Positions 6,639 to 14,363 of a stretch of 15,265 nt of DNA are shown here, piece by piece. This DNA comes from CAVZLD01 sp964522605 (GTDB lineage Bacteria > Planctomycetota > Planctomycetia > Pirellulales > Pirellulaceae): the NCBI GenBank assembly GCA_964522605.1, contig CAZFWV010000151.1, forward strand, positions 1 to 15,265. The letters are read 5' to 3'. The notes below the pieces were generated by a model. It was not told where the DNA came from. It was given only the letters and a program-made list of their open reading frames with translations, and did no database searches. The position numbers and the translations under genes are program-made. Within the stretch, counting starts at the first letter, position 1, and every line of letters begins with the position of its first letter.

Positions 6639-6747
6639 CTGGGTGCCACTGGCTCTGCCAGTGCTCTTCCTCAACCCAAGAGGCCACTGGCTTTGTCAGT
6701 GTCCTATTGCTTCCAGGAAAAGCACTGGCAAAGCCAGTGGCACCCAG
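6639..6747. repeat. Palindromic repeat, CACTGGCTYTGCCAGTG family
   Basis: The 27-bp ends (6639-6665 and 6721-6747) are inverted repeats matching at 26 of 27 positions. Each arm is itself nearly palindromic, built on CACTGGC-TCT-GCCAGTG. A third, degenerate copy (CCACTGGCTTTGTCAGTG, 6673-6690) lies in the 55-base interior. The element could fold into a strong hairpin or cruciform in DNA or RNA. It carries no gene and is too short to move on its own. It looks like a REP- or MITE-like dispersed element; I recall this motif from other planctomycete genomes but cannot confirm it here. Confidence 0.9.
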
Positions 6748-6794
6748 CGACTCGGAGCGTAGGGCTTGTTCGTTCGTGTCTCTCCGCCCGAGTT

Positions 6795-6810
6795 GCATGA
6801 GTCTTCATGC
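6795..6810 (-). terminator. Possible weak hairpin after the small membrane-protein gene
   Basis: GCATGA and TCATGC form a perfect 6-bp stem with a 4-base loop, starting about 13 bases past the stop of the gene at 6824-7138 in its reading direction. There is no U-tract after it on the minus strand, so it is at best a weak terminator or processing site. Confidence 0.25.
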
Positions 6811-6823
6811 TTATGAATTTTCC

Positions 6824-7138
6824 TCACTGCGATCTCGATTCCTTCAGTTCCTTCACGACTAGGTTCATCGCCCGCTCGATAGGAACGGCAACCTTACCTT
6901 GGTCACGATCGAGCCAGGCGTAACGGGTCAACTGAGCTTTTTGTTCCGCGACCCGGCTGTCGCTGTCTGCTGCTGTGACGGCAATTACTTTGCGTTCGTT
7001 CTCCTGGGATAGACCGCGATAATACAACGCTTGCACACCGAAGATCATCGCAACGGTCAGGCTGGTGCTGATCAGCCCAATGGTCACGATCATCGGAACA
7101 TCCAAACCGGAGATATCGTCGTTGTGTTCGGTTGTCAT
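6824..7138 (-). CDS. Small one-helix membrane protein of the ACIII-oxidase locus, function unknown
   Basis: This 104-residue protein has one predicted transmembrane helix (about 14-38) and a hydrophilic C-terminal domain. That domain holds the stretch YAWLDRDQGKVAVPIERAMN (73-92). A [Y/W]-D-x-x-x-G-x-[V/A]-x-[I/V]-P-I-[D/E]-R-A-M pattern recurs, as I recall it, in small proteins beside ACIII and cytochrome oxidase genes of other bacteria. It has no heme motif or cysteine pair. It starts 8 bases after actF, so it is very likely co-transcribed with ACIII. It could be an accessory subunit or an assembly factor bridging ACIII and caa3. I do not equate it with R. marinus ActG. A longer frame to 7267 overlaps actF and is rejected in favour of MTTEHNDD. 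Confidence 0.82.
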   Translation of the reverse strand: MTTEHNDDISGLDVPMIVTIGLISTSLTVAMIFGVQALYYRGLSQENERKVIAVTAADSDSRVAEQKAQLTRYAWLDRDQGKVAVPIERAMNLVVKELKESRSQ

Positions 7139-7146
7139 GGTGAATG

Positions 7147-8364
7147 CTACACGTTGTGAAAGGCGATGGAATTGGGCAATTCGGCGTCGCCGACTGGGAT
7201 GAGTTGCTTCTCTGTAGCGGTGCGAAGCACGGCGGCCGCGAACAGTAAACCGACACCAACGAAACAAAGCAACTCAGTCAGTCCAAGCGACAAACGGTCA
7301 GGCGAGTATTGAGGCATCACCAGCCAGTACAGATCAACCCAATGGAACAGGAGCAGGAAACAGGACCAGCCCAACAAGACCTGCCGATTGCGGCGGGAGG
7401 ATCGGGACATGAGTCCGAAGAACGGAAGGAAAAAGTGTCCAACGATCAGCAACAGGCTGATCCATAACCAGGGCCTTTGCTGGCGCAGGGCAAACCAGAA
7501 CGTCTCTTCCGGGATGTTCGCGTACCAGATCAGCATGTACTGAGAAAATGCGATGTAGGCCCAGAACATGACAAATCCAAACAGCAGCTTCGCCACATCA
7601 TGCTCATGCTCCGTCGTGACCTGCTTGGCGATGCGACCGGTCCGCCGTCCGATGGCGAGGGCGACGGGAATCGTCGCGAAGAAGCCAACCATGCAGCCCG
7701 AGAAGAAATAAACGCCAAAGATCGAACTGAACCAGTGAGGCTCAAGCGTCATCAGCCAATCAAATGCAGCGAAGTTGACGGTAATCGCCCAGGCGAACAT
7801 GGCCGGTCCGCTCCAGCGTCGAACTCGCTGTCGACTCTCCAGTTGGTCTCCCACATCCTGCCGAACGGAGAACCGCCAGAAGAACCAGGCCAGTAGACTC
7901 CAGACGACGAAGTAAATCACAGATCGAACCACGAAGAACGTCGCATTCAGGTAAGCCGTCTTTTTCTGAATCAGGGGGTCCGAAAGCTGGATCTGACTGT
8001 TGTTCCACGGATAGAGCTGCGCGTTGCCGAGGATCAGTGCGATGCCGATGGGCAGCATCAACAGCCCCAGCAGGGGAATCGCCATCGCCAGCAACTCCGA
8101 GAGTCGCCGCAAAACGATGCTCCAGGTCGCGCCGGTCAGGTGATGCAGTATGACGAAGAACAGTGCGCCGAGGCTGATACTGAGAAAGAAACAGACATTG
8201 ATCAGGTATGCGTGCCACCAGCGTGCTATCCCATCGGTCGCCCACGAGCTCCAGCCGAGCGACAGGGCGATCGATAAGACTCCTGCTGCAGTGAGCAGTA
8301 GAGTCGGTTGACGACCAAGCAGGCCGTTGGCAGTCGCGTGGTTCGTAGGGTAGGAGTCGTTCAT
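7147..8364 (-). CDS. actF: ACIII subunit ActF, quinone-binding-type membrane subunit
   Basis: This 405-residue polytopic protein has about ten predicted helices and belongs to the NrfD/PsrC-like ActF family. It is the second large membrane subunit of alternative complex III, a bc1-independent quinol:cytochrome c oxidoreductase. Recognisable ActF features are the run around FDWLMTLEPHWFSSIFG (201-217), the FSQYMLIWYANIPEET motif (273-288) and LLIVGHFFLPFFGLMSRSSRR (305-325). ActC and ActF each resemble NrfD and form the two membrane bundles seen in solved ACIII structures; the quinol site is assigned to ActC. The start is 12 bases past actDE, with no strong RBS. Confidence 0.93.
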   Translation of the reverse strand: MNDSYPTNHATANGLLGRQPTLLLTAAGVLSIALSLGWSSWATDGIARWWHAYLINVCFFLSISLGALFFVILHHLTGATWSIVLRRLSELLAMAIPLLGLLMLPIGIALILGNAQLYPWNNSQIQLSDPLIQKKTAYLNATFFVVRSVIYFVVWSLLAWFFWRFSVRQDVGDQLESRQRVRRWSGPAMFAWAITVNFAAFDWLMTLEPHWFSSIFGVYFFSGCMVGFFATIPVALAIGRRTGRIAKQVTTEHEHDVAKLLFGFVMFWAYIAFSQYMLIWYANIPEETFWFALRQQRPWLWISLLLIVGHFFLPFFGLMSRSSRRNRQVLLGWSCFLLLFHWVDLYWLVMPQYSPDRLSLGLTELLCFVGVGLLFAAAVLRTATEKQLIPVGDAELPNSIAFHNV

Positions 8365-8376
8365 GATTTCAACGCT

Positions 8377-9684
8377 TCAATTCATCTCGCGCAGCGTGTT
8401 TCGCAGGTCTTCAGGAACGTCCTGTAATGTCGCGTTCTGAGTTCGCTGGAGTGCTCGCAAGTAGAGGACGATCGCCCAGCGGTCTTCCGGCGGAATCTGG
8501 GCGCCGTAGGCCGGCATCTTGCGAATTCCATGCGTGATCGTATGGAACAACTGGCCGGGTGGTTGCTGCATGACATGTTCGGCATACAGCGAGGTTGGCG
8601 GAACCCACGTCCCTTGCTGCAGTTCGAGGGCACGAAGAGAAGCCAGTCCGTTCCCGTCACCGGTCAGTCCGTGGCAGACGGCGCAATAGACGTTGAACCG
8701 CTCCTGCCCGCGCCGCATCAGGTCGTCGGTTACCGGAACGGGAAATTCCCGTACCCAGTTCGGTTCCGGTACTTCCTCGTCTGCTGGCGATGCCGTGGGG
8801 GCGGCGACCGGCAGCGTCGCCTCGGCATGGTTCGACTCCGGCGTGATTCCCTCTCGGATGGCCACGTCGCGATTCCAGTCGCCGCGGGCAATCGTGCCGG
8901 CCACGGGCGGACGTGAGGAACGCCCGTCGGCGAATAGCGACGACGCGGTCTGCGCGTCGAAGCGTGGTTGTTGATCCATGTCGAAGAAATTGTGTACCCG
9001 AGGCTTGGATGAAGGAGCGTAACGGGCCCGGGCAACCCACGCGGGCGGAATCAGGGCTAGACAGAGAAGCACCGATAAGGCCATCGCCCAGCCGCGGGGA
9101 ATCCGCATATCGTCCTTGCTCGCACGAAGCAATTCGATGTTCGTGGCACCCAGTCGGCTAAGGTAACTGCGTGTGTCTTCCAACGTCGTTTTTGCGTCTC
9201 CATCGGAAACAAGCAGGAAGAACCGATCGTTCGTCACACGCAGAAACCGCTTGTTCCGCAGCAGTCGATTCGCAAGACGCGGCAGCCGGTTCGCTCCCAG
9301 CATGCCAAAGAACGCCGTGAGAGCGGCGAACAGAATAATGACTTCGAAGATGACCGGGACATTTGCGGGTAGACTGAATCGTGGTTTGCCACTGATCAGG
9401 AAGGGATAGTCGACGGCGTTGGTCCACCACTGCAGCAAAAGCGCTCCGATCCCTCCCGCGATGCCGGCCAACAAGACGAACCACGGAAGCCGAGTGGGAC
9501 GCGTTCTCAACACGCCGTCGATTCCGTGTATTGGGAAAGGAGAAAACGCTTCGAGTTGCCGATGGCCTCGCTCACGGCATGCCCGCGCAGCGGCCACGAG
9601 CGACGCGGCGCTGGAAAACTGAGCCAACAGCCCGACGACTTGTTGCGTTTCTTTCTCTGCAGGTGCTTTCTCACGCTCAGTCAT
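8377..9684 (-). CDS. actDE: Fused ACIII subunit ActD-ActE (DUF3341 plus monoheme cytochrome c)
   Basis: This 435-residue protein joins two ACIII subunits that are separate in Rhodothermus marinus. Residues 15 to about 190 are ActD (DUF3341): a small N-terminal domain, HGIDGVL (53-59), two helices (about 67-86 and 108-128), and a second soluble part (145-190). A third helix (about 197-218) then leads into ActE. ActE has the typical DMDQQPRFDAQTASSLFADGR-type segment (236-255), SRPPVAGTIARG, the heme motif CAVCH (334-338) and a probable axial Met390 in KMPAYG. The junction helix replaces the lipoprotein or signal anchor expected at an ActE N-terminus. The ATG at 9684 overlaps the actC stop (TGATG); the frame extending to 9831 lies inside actC and is not the real start. 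The heme probably forms the exit towards CoxB. Confidence 0.95.
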   Translation of the reverse strand: MTEREKAPAEKETQQVVGLLAQFSSAASLVAAARACRERGHRQLEAFSPFPIHGIDGVLRTRPTRLPWFVLLAGIAGGIGALLLQWWTNAVDYPFLISGKPRFSLPANVPVIFEVIILFAALTAFFGMLGANRLPRLANRLLRNKRFLRVTNDRFFLLVSDGDAKTTLEDTRSYLSRLGATNIELLRASKDDMRIPRGWAMALSVLLCLALIPPAWVARARYAPSSKPRVHNFFDMDQQPRFDAQTASSLFADGRSSRPPVAGTIARGDWNRDVAIREGITPESNHAEATLPVAAPTASPADEEVPEPNWVREFPVPVTDDLMRRGQERFNVYCAVCHGLTGDGNGLASLRALELQQGTWVPPTSLYAEHVMQQPPGQLFHTITHGIRKMPAYGAQIPPEDRWAIVLYLRALQRTQNATLQDVPEDLRNTLREMN

Positions 9685-11141
9685 CAGATTCCCTGTCCAA
9701 TTTCGGCCAATTGACGCTGCTTCCGCTCGCGCCCGGCGGTCGGATGCGCTCCGGCCTCCAAATGAGGATCCTCGGGACCAGGCAGTAACGCCTTGACTTC
9801 CGAGATCGCGACCATCGGCAGGAAGCGACAAAACAGCAGGAACAGCGTGAGGAACAGGCCAAAGCTGCCGACAAACATCAGGATGTCGACGAGCGTTGGC
9901 TTGAAGTATCCCCAGCTGGAGGGCAGAAAATCGCGGCTGAGCGAGGTGACCACAATCACGAATCGCTCAAACCACATCCCGATGTTGATGAAGATGGAAA
10001 CGATGACCATCAGCCACGGTGTCGTGCGGAACTTCTTGAACCAGAACAATTGCGGAGAGATGACGTTGCAGGTCACCATCGTCCAATAGGCCCACGCGTA
10101 GGGACCCAGCGCACGATTCAGGAAGGTGAATTGTTCGAATCGGTTGCCGCTGTACCACGCGATAAAGAACTCGATTCCATAGGCAAAGCCGACGATCGAA
10201 CCGGTGGCGAGCATAATCTTCGTCATGTTCTCCAGGTGCCGGATTGTGATCAGTTGCTTCAGCCCGAACATGGCTCGAGCCGGAACAATCAAGGTGACGA
10301 CCATCGCAAACCCACTGAACACCGCCCCGGCGACGAAGTACGGCGGAAAGATCGTCGTGTGCCAACCGGGAAGCTGTGAGACGGCGAAGTCGAAACTGAC
10401 GACTGTATGGACGCTCAGAACGAGCGGAGTTGCGAGTGCTGCCAGCAGGACGTAGGCCTTCTCGAATCGGTGCCATTGACGTGCCGATCCGGTCCATCCA
10501 AGTGCAGCCAGCCCGTACCAGAACTGCCGGCCTCGGGTCGTCGCTCGATCCCGCAGCGTGGCCAAATCGGGAATCAATCCCATGTACCAGAAAACAAGGG
10601 AGACTGTGGCGTATGTGCTGACGGCAAAGACGTCCCAAAGCAGCGGACTTCGAAAGTTCGGCCACATCGACAGATGTTGACTCGGATAAGGTGCCAGCCA
10701 ATAGACCATCCAGATGCGGCCCACGTGGATTGCCGGGAAGATCCCGGCGCAGATTACTGCGAAGATCGTCATCGCCTCCGCGAACCGATTGATACTTGTC
10801 CGCCAGTCCTGGCGGAAAAGGAAAAGAATGGCGGAGATCAATGTTCCGGCATGGCCGATTCCGACCCAGAATACAAAATTGACGATCGGCCATGCCCAGT
10901 AAACCGGCGCGTTATTGCCCCAGACGCCAACTCCGTTCGTGAGTAGATAGCCAATCAGAATGAAGAACATCAGCGTCAATGACGAGGTAATCGCGAACGC
11001 GATGTACCAGATGCGCGGCGTCTGCGTCTGCTCAGGAATCCGGCAGACGGCATCGGTGATCGACGCATAATCCTGATCGCCGTCGAGCAGTGGTGGTCGA
11101 TGGATCGCAACGGAATCGAGTTGCAGTTCAGCGGTGGTCAT
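9684..11141 (-). CDS. actC: ACIII subunit ActC, NrfD-family quinol-binding membrane protein
   Basis: This 485-residue protein has about ten helices and belongs to the NrfD/PsrC family. In ACIII structures ActC carries the quinol site next to ActB. Typical segments are IGHAGTLISAILFLFRQDWRT (95-115), HVGRIWMVYWLAPYP (139-153), a YMGLIPDLATLRDR loop (186-199), SVHTVVSFDFA (243-253), TIFPPYFVAGA (263-273) and NIGMWFERF (386-394). The soluble N-terminal tail is about 45 residues. The ATG at 11141 is preferred over a frame from 11183 because GAAGAGA sits 9 bases upstream and the longer version adds only a basic, unconserved stretch. A 183-bp gap with a strong hairpin separates it from actB. Confidence 0.95.
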   Translation of the reverse strand: MTTAELQLDSVAIHRPPLLDGDQDYASITDAVCRIPEQTQTPRIWYIAFAITSSLTLMFFILIGYLLTNGVGVWGNNAPVYWAWPIVNFVFWVGIGHAGTLISAILFLFRQDWRTSINRFAEAMTIFAVICAGIFPAIHVGRIWMVYWLAPYPSQHLSMWPNFRSPLLWDVFAVSTYATVSLVFWYMGLIPDLATLRDRATTRGRQFWYGLAALGWTGSARQWHRFEKAYVLLAALATPLVLSVHTVVSFDFAVSQLPGWHTTIFPPYFVAGAVFSGFAMVVTLIVPARAMFGLKQLITIRHLENMTKIMLATGSIVGFAYGIEFFIAWYSGNRFEQFTFLNRALGPYAWAYWTMVTCNVISPQLFWFKKFRTTPWLMVIVSIFINIGMWFERFVIVVTSLSRDFLPSSWGYFKPTLVDILMFVGSFGLFLTLFLLFCRFLPMVAISEVKALLPGPEDPHLEAGAHPTAGRERKQRQLAEIGQGI

Positions 11142-11175
11142 GAATTCACGTCTCTTCGTTGATCGATACAAGGAT

Positions 11176-11257
11176 GAAACCACGGATGCGACGGATGGAA
11201 CGGATACCCACGGATTAATCAGTCCTCATCCGTTGTATCCGTCTGATCCGTGGTTTC
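11176..11257. repeat. Hairpin-forming ACGGAT repeat between actB and actC
   Basis: The two 30-bp arms (11176-11205 and 11228-11257) are inverted repeats matching at 26 of 30 positions. Each has three spaced ACGGAT motifs after GAAACC. The middle is AT-richer and includes the near-palindrome GGATTAATCAGTCC (11212-11225). The element lies 67 bases past the actB stop and 34 bases ahead of the actC start, in the middle of an otherwise tightly packed operon. In mRNA it would form a long stem-loop. I recall similar AAACCACGGAT repeats in planctomycete and other environmental genomes. Confidence 0.9.
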
Positions 11258-11324
11258 TCTCCTGATAACTGACAGTCTTTCCCGATGATTGCCGATCTGA
11301 TCGAGCCTCTTTTCGAGGTGATTC

Positions 11325-14300
11325 TCACGCGTGTGCTTCCGCTTCGTGTGTCTCGTTGTGAGCGGCCAGCCGCGGGTGTGGATTACGGATGCGTGCGAGA
11401 TAGCGAACGCGCGGCTTCACATTCAACTCAGCCAGCATTCCGTACGCCCGCGGATTCGCATGTTGTTGAGCGACGCGGCTATCTTTCTGATTCAAATCAC
11501 CGAACTCGATCGCACGTGTTGGGCAGGCCTGTTGGCAAGCTGTCTTGATCTCACCGTCGGCGATACTTCGGCGCTCGTTTCGCGCGTCGATCTTTCCCGC
11601 CTGGATCCGTTGGACGCAGAACGTGCACTTTTCCATCACTCCCCGACTGCGGACCGTCACCTCGGGATTTATGACCAGTTGAGCCAGTTGGCGATTCGGC
11701 TCCTCTAAGTCTTTCCGGTAGTCGAAGAAGTTGAAACGGCGGACCTTGTACGGACAGTTGTTTGCGCAATACCGCGTTCCGATGCAGCGGTTGTAAACCA
11801 TGTCATTCAGCCCTTCGCGACTGTGGACGGTGGCCGCGACCGGGCAAACCTGCTCGCACGGCGCGTTCTCGCACTGCTGGCAGGTGACGGGTTGACTGGC
11901 GATCTGCGGGTTGTCGACATCACCGGTGAAGTACCGATCAACCCGCAGCCAGTGCATCTCACGACCGCGCGAGACCTGTTCCTTGCCAACGATCGGAACA
12001 TTGTTTTCCGCCTGACACGCAATCACACACGCATTGCACCCAATGCACTTGGTCAGATCGATCGACATGCCCCAGGCGTGACCTTCGACACTGGGTTGGC
12101 TCCAAAGGGGCGGCGAATCGACTTCGTGTTGCGCGTGTTGCACGAAGTCCGGGTGTTCCCGATAGTGGTCCAGCGATGCCTCACGCACGAGTTCTCCAAC
12201 ACGGTGGCCGATCTCCTCAAGGCCTAATCGATCGATTGCGTGATGGTCTTGGGTTGTCGCGAGGTCGTAGTTTCTGTCCACGGACTCGAGTTTCGCTCCG
12301 ACCGCGATGTCGCGATGCTGCCATGTACGGATCGCGTTGACATCGACGCCCACCGGATCGATGCCCTGCTCTACGTTACCGCCAACATGGCCTGCTGCGG
12401 TGCGACCATACCCGAGCTGCACGCCGATCGATCCGACGGCCTGCCCAGGCAAGATGTAGACGGGCAATTCAACGGAGCGGCCCGACAGTTCGAGTCGCAC
12501 GACACTGCCCTGCGTCAGTTCAAACTCGCGAGCGGTTTGCGGACTGATCAACGCAGCGTTGTCCCAGGTCAGCTTGGTCAGAAAATGCGGCATTTCCTGC
12601 AGCCAACCGTTATTTGCAAACCGACCATCGTCGACCGACTCACTCGGCATAAACACGACCTCGAGCGATTTCGATGCTTCCGGATCCGGTGACGAGAGTT
12701 CATTCGCTGAATTCGATGGTGTGGCAATCTGCACGTCGCGCGGTGGCAACTGGCTGTCGCGTAGAAAGCCGTCGTGCAACAGTTGCTTCCAATCGCTGTC
12801 GGAAAGTGATCGGCCGATGGCATCCGCAATGGCCGTGCGCACCAACTCGACCGGAGTCGCGGTTTCCGCGAGCAGCAGGCTGGTGATCTCGAGCACGGAC
12901 TTGCCGTTGAGCAATGGTTCGATTAGCGGTTGAGATACGCTGATCGTTCCATCCCATGCTCGGACGTCGCCCCACGATTCGTACGCGTGGGCCAGCGGCA
13001 GGTGCCAGACGCACTTTCGCGACGTCTCATCCTCATACAGACTCAGATGGATCGACGTTTCCACTCGCGACAACGCGTCACCGAACTGCAGATCAACCGG
13101 CGCGTTGTAGACTGGATTGCCTCCCAAAATCAGCAGCGTTTGAACTTCACCGTTCGACATTCGGTCAGTCAGTTCTGCCAGGTTGCCGGCGGGCGTCAAT
13201 CTGTGCGGGTCATCCGTGCAGAGAAGCGTTTTACCGAGGTTGCCGAGCAGCTGATTCAGAGAAAGCGCGGCCGCCTGAACGGTCGCTGGCTGGTGAGGAC
13301 CGACGGCGACCAAACCTCTGCCGCGACTCTCGCACAGATCCTCGGCCAGCACATCGAGGAACTCTTCGATTTCGGGTGACTGAGCTTCCGTGGCGGATGC
13401 GGGTGATGTCGAGTTGATGCGTGCCTGCACGAGATCGTGCAACCGCATCAGCACAGTGCCGATGTCACTCGAACGTACGGGCAGACGATGGTCGGCTGCG
13501 GCGCCCGTCACGCTGTACTGACTCTCGATGGCATACAGCCGACTCATCTCGCCGGATTCCGGATCTCGACCGGCAGCAAAGTCGTACGCCAGCGTTACCG
13601 CATCCGGGTCGCCTCCCAATAGATCCGCATCCAACGCCGCGATGACCTTCGCCGTGCGAAGTCGGGGCTGCAACCGCAAGTTGCTGCCGGACGCTAGTTG
13701 AGTCGCCTGTGCACGCTGCTCGTCCGACACGGCCGCATAGGCATAGACCACCGCCTCGGGAAATCGCTCCCGCATCTTGGCCAACTGGCGATGTACCGCC
13801 AGCGACGACGTCGGCTCGATGAGAATTGCGAGCGACGCACCGCCGTCCATTCGCTCCGCCGAGAAATGTTCACGGGCGAACTTTTCAAATTCGTCCCAAG
13901 TGCGAGAGAACCGTTGACCATCCTGACGCTCAAACGGTGTCTCGCTGCGATCGGGATCGTACAGGCCCAGCAGACTGGCTTGCGCGAAGCGATTCGTCGC
14001 ACCGCGACTGCCGGGATGGTCCGGATTGCCCTCGACCTTGATCGGTCGCCCGTCGATGCTCGTGACTAACAGATGCTGCGGTGCGCCGGCCAACTCGACG
14101 GACGTCGCGAAGAACTGCGGTTCGCCCGGCACGCGATTCTCGGGCCGGACGGCCAGCGGAGTAATTTTCTCGGTGGGCCAGCGGCATCCCGATAGTCCGC
14201 CCAGCGCCAGCGACGCACCCATCAATTGCAGCCAGCGACGGCGCGAGATTCCCGTCGGAAACTCAGAGGCCGCCACGGGAAACTCACGGTGCAGAAACTC

Positions 14301-14363
14301 CTGAAACTCAGGAGTCTGCTCCAACTCAGCCAGGCTACGCCAATACTTCTGTGACTTGTTCAT
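11325..14363 (-). CDS. actB: ACIII subunit ActB, molybdopterin-oxidoreductase-like protein with Fe-S domain
   Basis: This 1012-residue periplasm-facing subunit carries electrons from the quinol site to the hemes. It has a Tat-like motif SRRRWLQLMGASLALGGLSGC (40-60). About residues 80-690 resemble the catalytic subunit of molybdopterin oxidoreductases; in characterised ACIII this domain has no molybdenum cofactor. The C-terminal ferredoxin-like domain has four cysteine groups: Cys773/776/779/783, Cys828/831/836/840, Cys860/866/870 and Cys913/916/943/947. The third reads CIGTRYCANNCPYK, with Thr863 replacing a cysteine, matching the three [4Fe-4S] plus one [3Fe-4S] clusters known for ActB. Both domains are in one chain, as is usual. 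The ATG at 14363 overlaps the actA stop (ATGA); the frame extending to 14849 lies within actA. Confidence 0.96.
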   Translation of the reverse strand: MNKSQKYWRSLAELEQTPEFQEFLHREFPVAASEFPTGISRRRWLQLMGASLALGGLSGCRWPTEKITPLAVRPENRVPGEPQFFATSVELAGAPQHLLVTSIDGRPIKVEGNPDHPGSRGATNRFAQASLLGLYDPDRSETPFERQDGQRFSRTWDEFEKFAREHFSAERMDGGASLAILIEPTSSLAVHRQLAKMRERFPEAVVYAYAAVSDEQRAQATQLASGSNLRLQPRLRTAKVIAALDADLLGGDPDAVTLAYDFAAGRDPESGEMSRLYAIESQYSVTGAAADHRLPVRSSDIGTVLMRLHDLVQARINSTSPASATEAQSPEIEEFLDVLAEDLCESRGRGLVAVGPHQPATVQAAALSLNQLLGNLGKTLLCTDDPHRLTPAGNLAELTDRMSNGEVQTLLILGGNPVYNAPVDLQFGDALSRVETSIHLSLYEDETSRKCVWHLPLAHAYESWGDVRAWDGTISVSQPLIEPLLNGKSVLEITSLLLAETATPVELVRTAIADAIGRSLSDSDWKQLLHDGFLRDSQLPPRDVQIATPSNSANELSSPDPEASKSLEVVFMPSESVDDGRFANNGWLQEMPHFLTKLTWDNAALISPQTAREFELTQGSVVRLELSGRSVELPVYILPGQAVGSIGVQLGYGRTAAGHVGGNVEQGIDPVGVDVNAIRTWQHRDIAVGAKLESVDRNYDLATTQDHHAIDRLGLEEIGHRVGELVREASLDHYREHPDFVQHAQHEVDSPPLWSQPSVEGHAWGMSIDLTKCIGCNACVIACQAENNVPIVGKEQVSRGREMHWLRVDRYFTGDVDNPQIASQPVTCQQCENAPCEQVCPVAATVHSREGLNDMVYNRCIGTRYCANNCPYKVRRFNFFDYRKDLEEPNRQLAQLVINPEVTVRSRGVMEKCTFCVQRIQAGKIDARNERRSIADGEIKTACQQACPTRAIEFGDLNQKDSRVAQQHANPRAYGMLAELNVKPRVRYLARIRNPHPRLAAHNETHEAEAHA

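Larger units (their letters stand above)
6469..6823. other. Intergenic gap between the ACIII and oxidase units
   Basis: These 355 bases hold no convincing gene. The centre (6639-6747) is a palindromic repeat, and a small hairpin sits at 6795-6810 just past the upstream gene. The roughly 170 bases next to sco (6469-6638) include a T7 run at 6604-6610 but no clear -35/-10 pair on the minus strand. It is the only gap above 300 bp and the natural place for a promoter of sco-coxBACD. Confidence 0.7.

Noticed and set aside
6469..6798. Longer N-terminus for the Sco protein
   Set aside because: It would translate the palindromic repeat. The signal peptide and a GAGAG support the ATG at 6468.
9685..9831. 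Upstream extension of actDE
   Set aside because: It lies inside the actC coding sequence in another frame. The TGATG junction and DUF3341 start support 9684. Similar overlap arguments apply to actB (to 14849, inside actA) and to the small gene (to 7267, inside actF).
11305..11317. Terminator after actB (CCTC-TTTTC-GAGG)
   Set aside because: The stem is only 4 bp and no U-run follows in the actB direction.
11325..14363. Active molybdenum enzyme such as polysulfide reductase or formate dehydrogenase
   Set aside because: The pentaheme ActA, two NrfD-like subunits, DUF3341 and neighbouring oxidase genes identify ACIII, whose ActB lacks the molybdenum cofactor.
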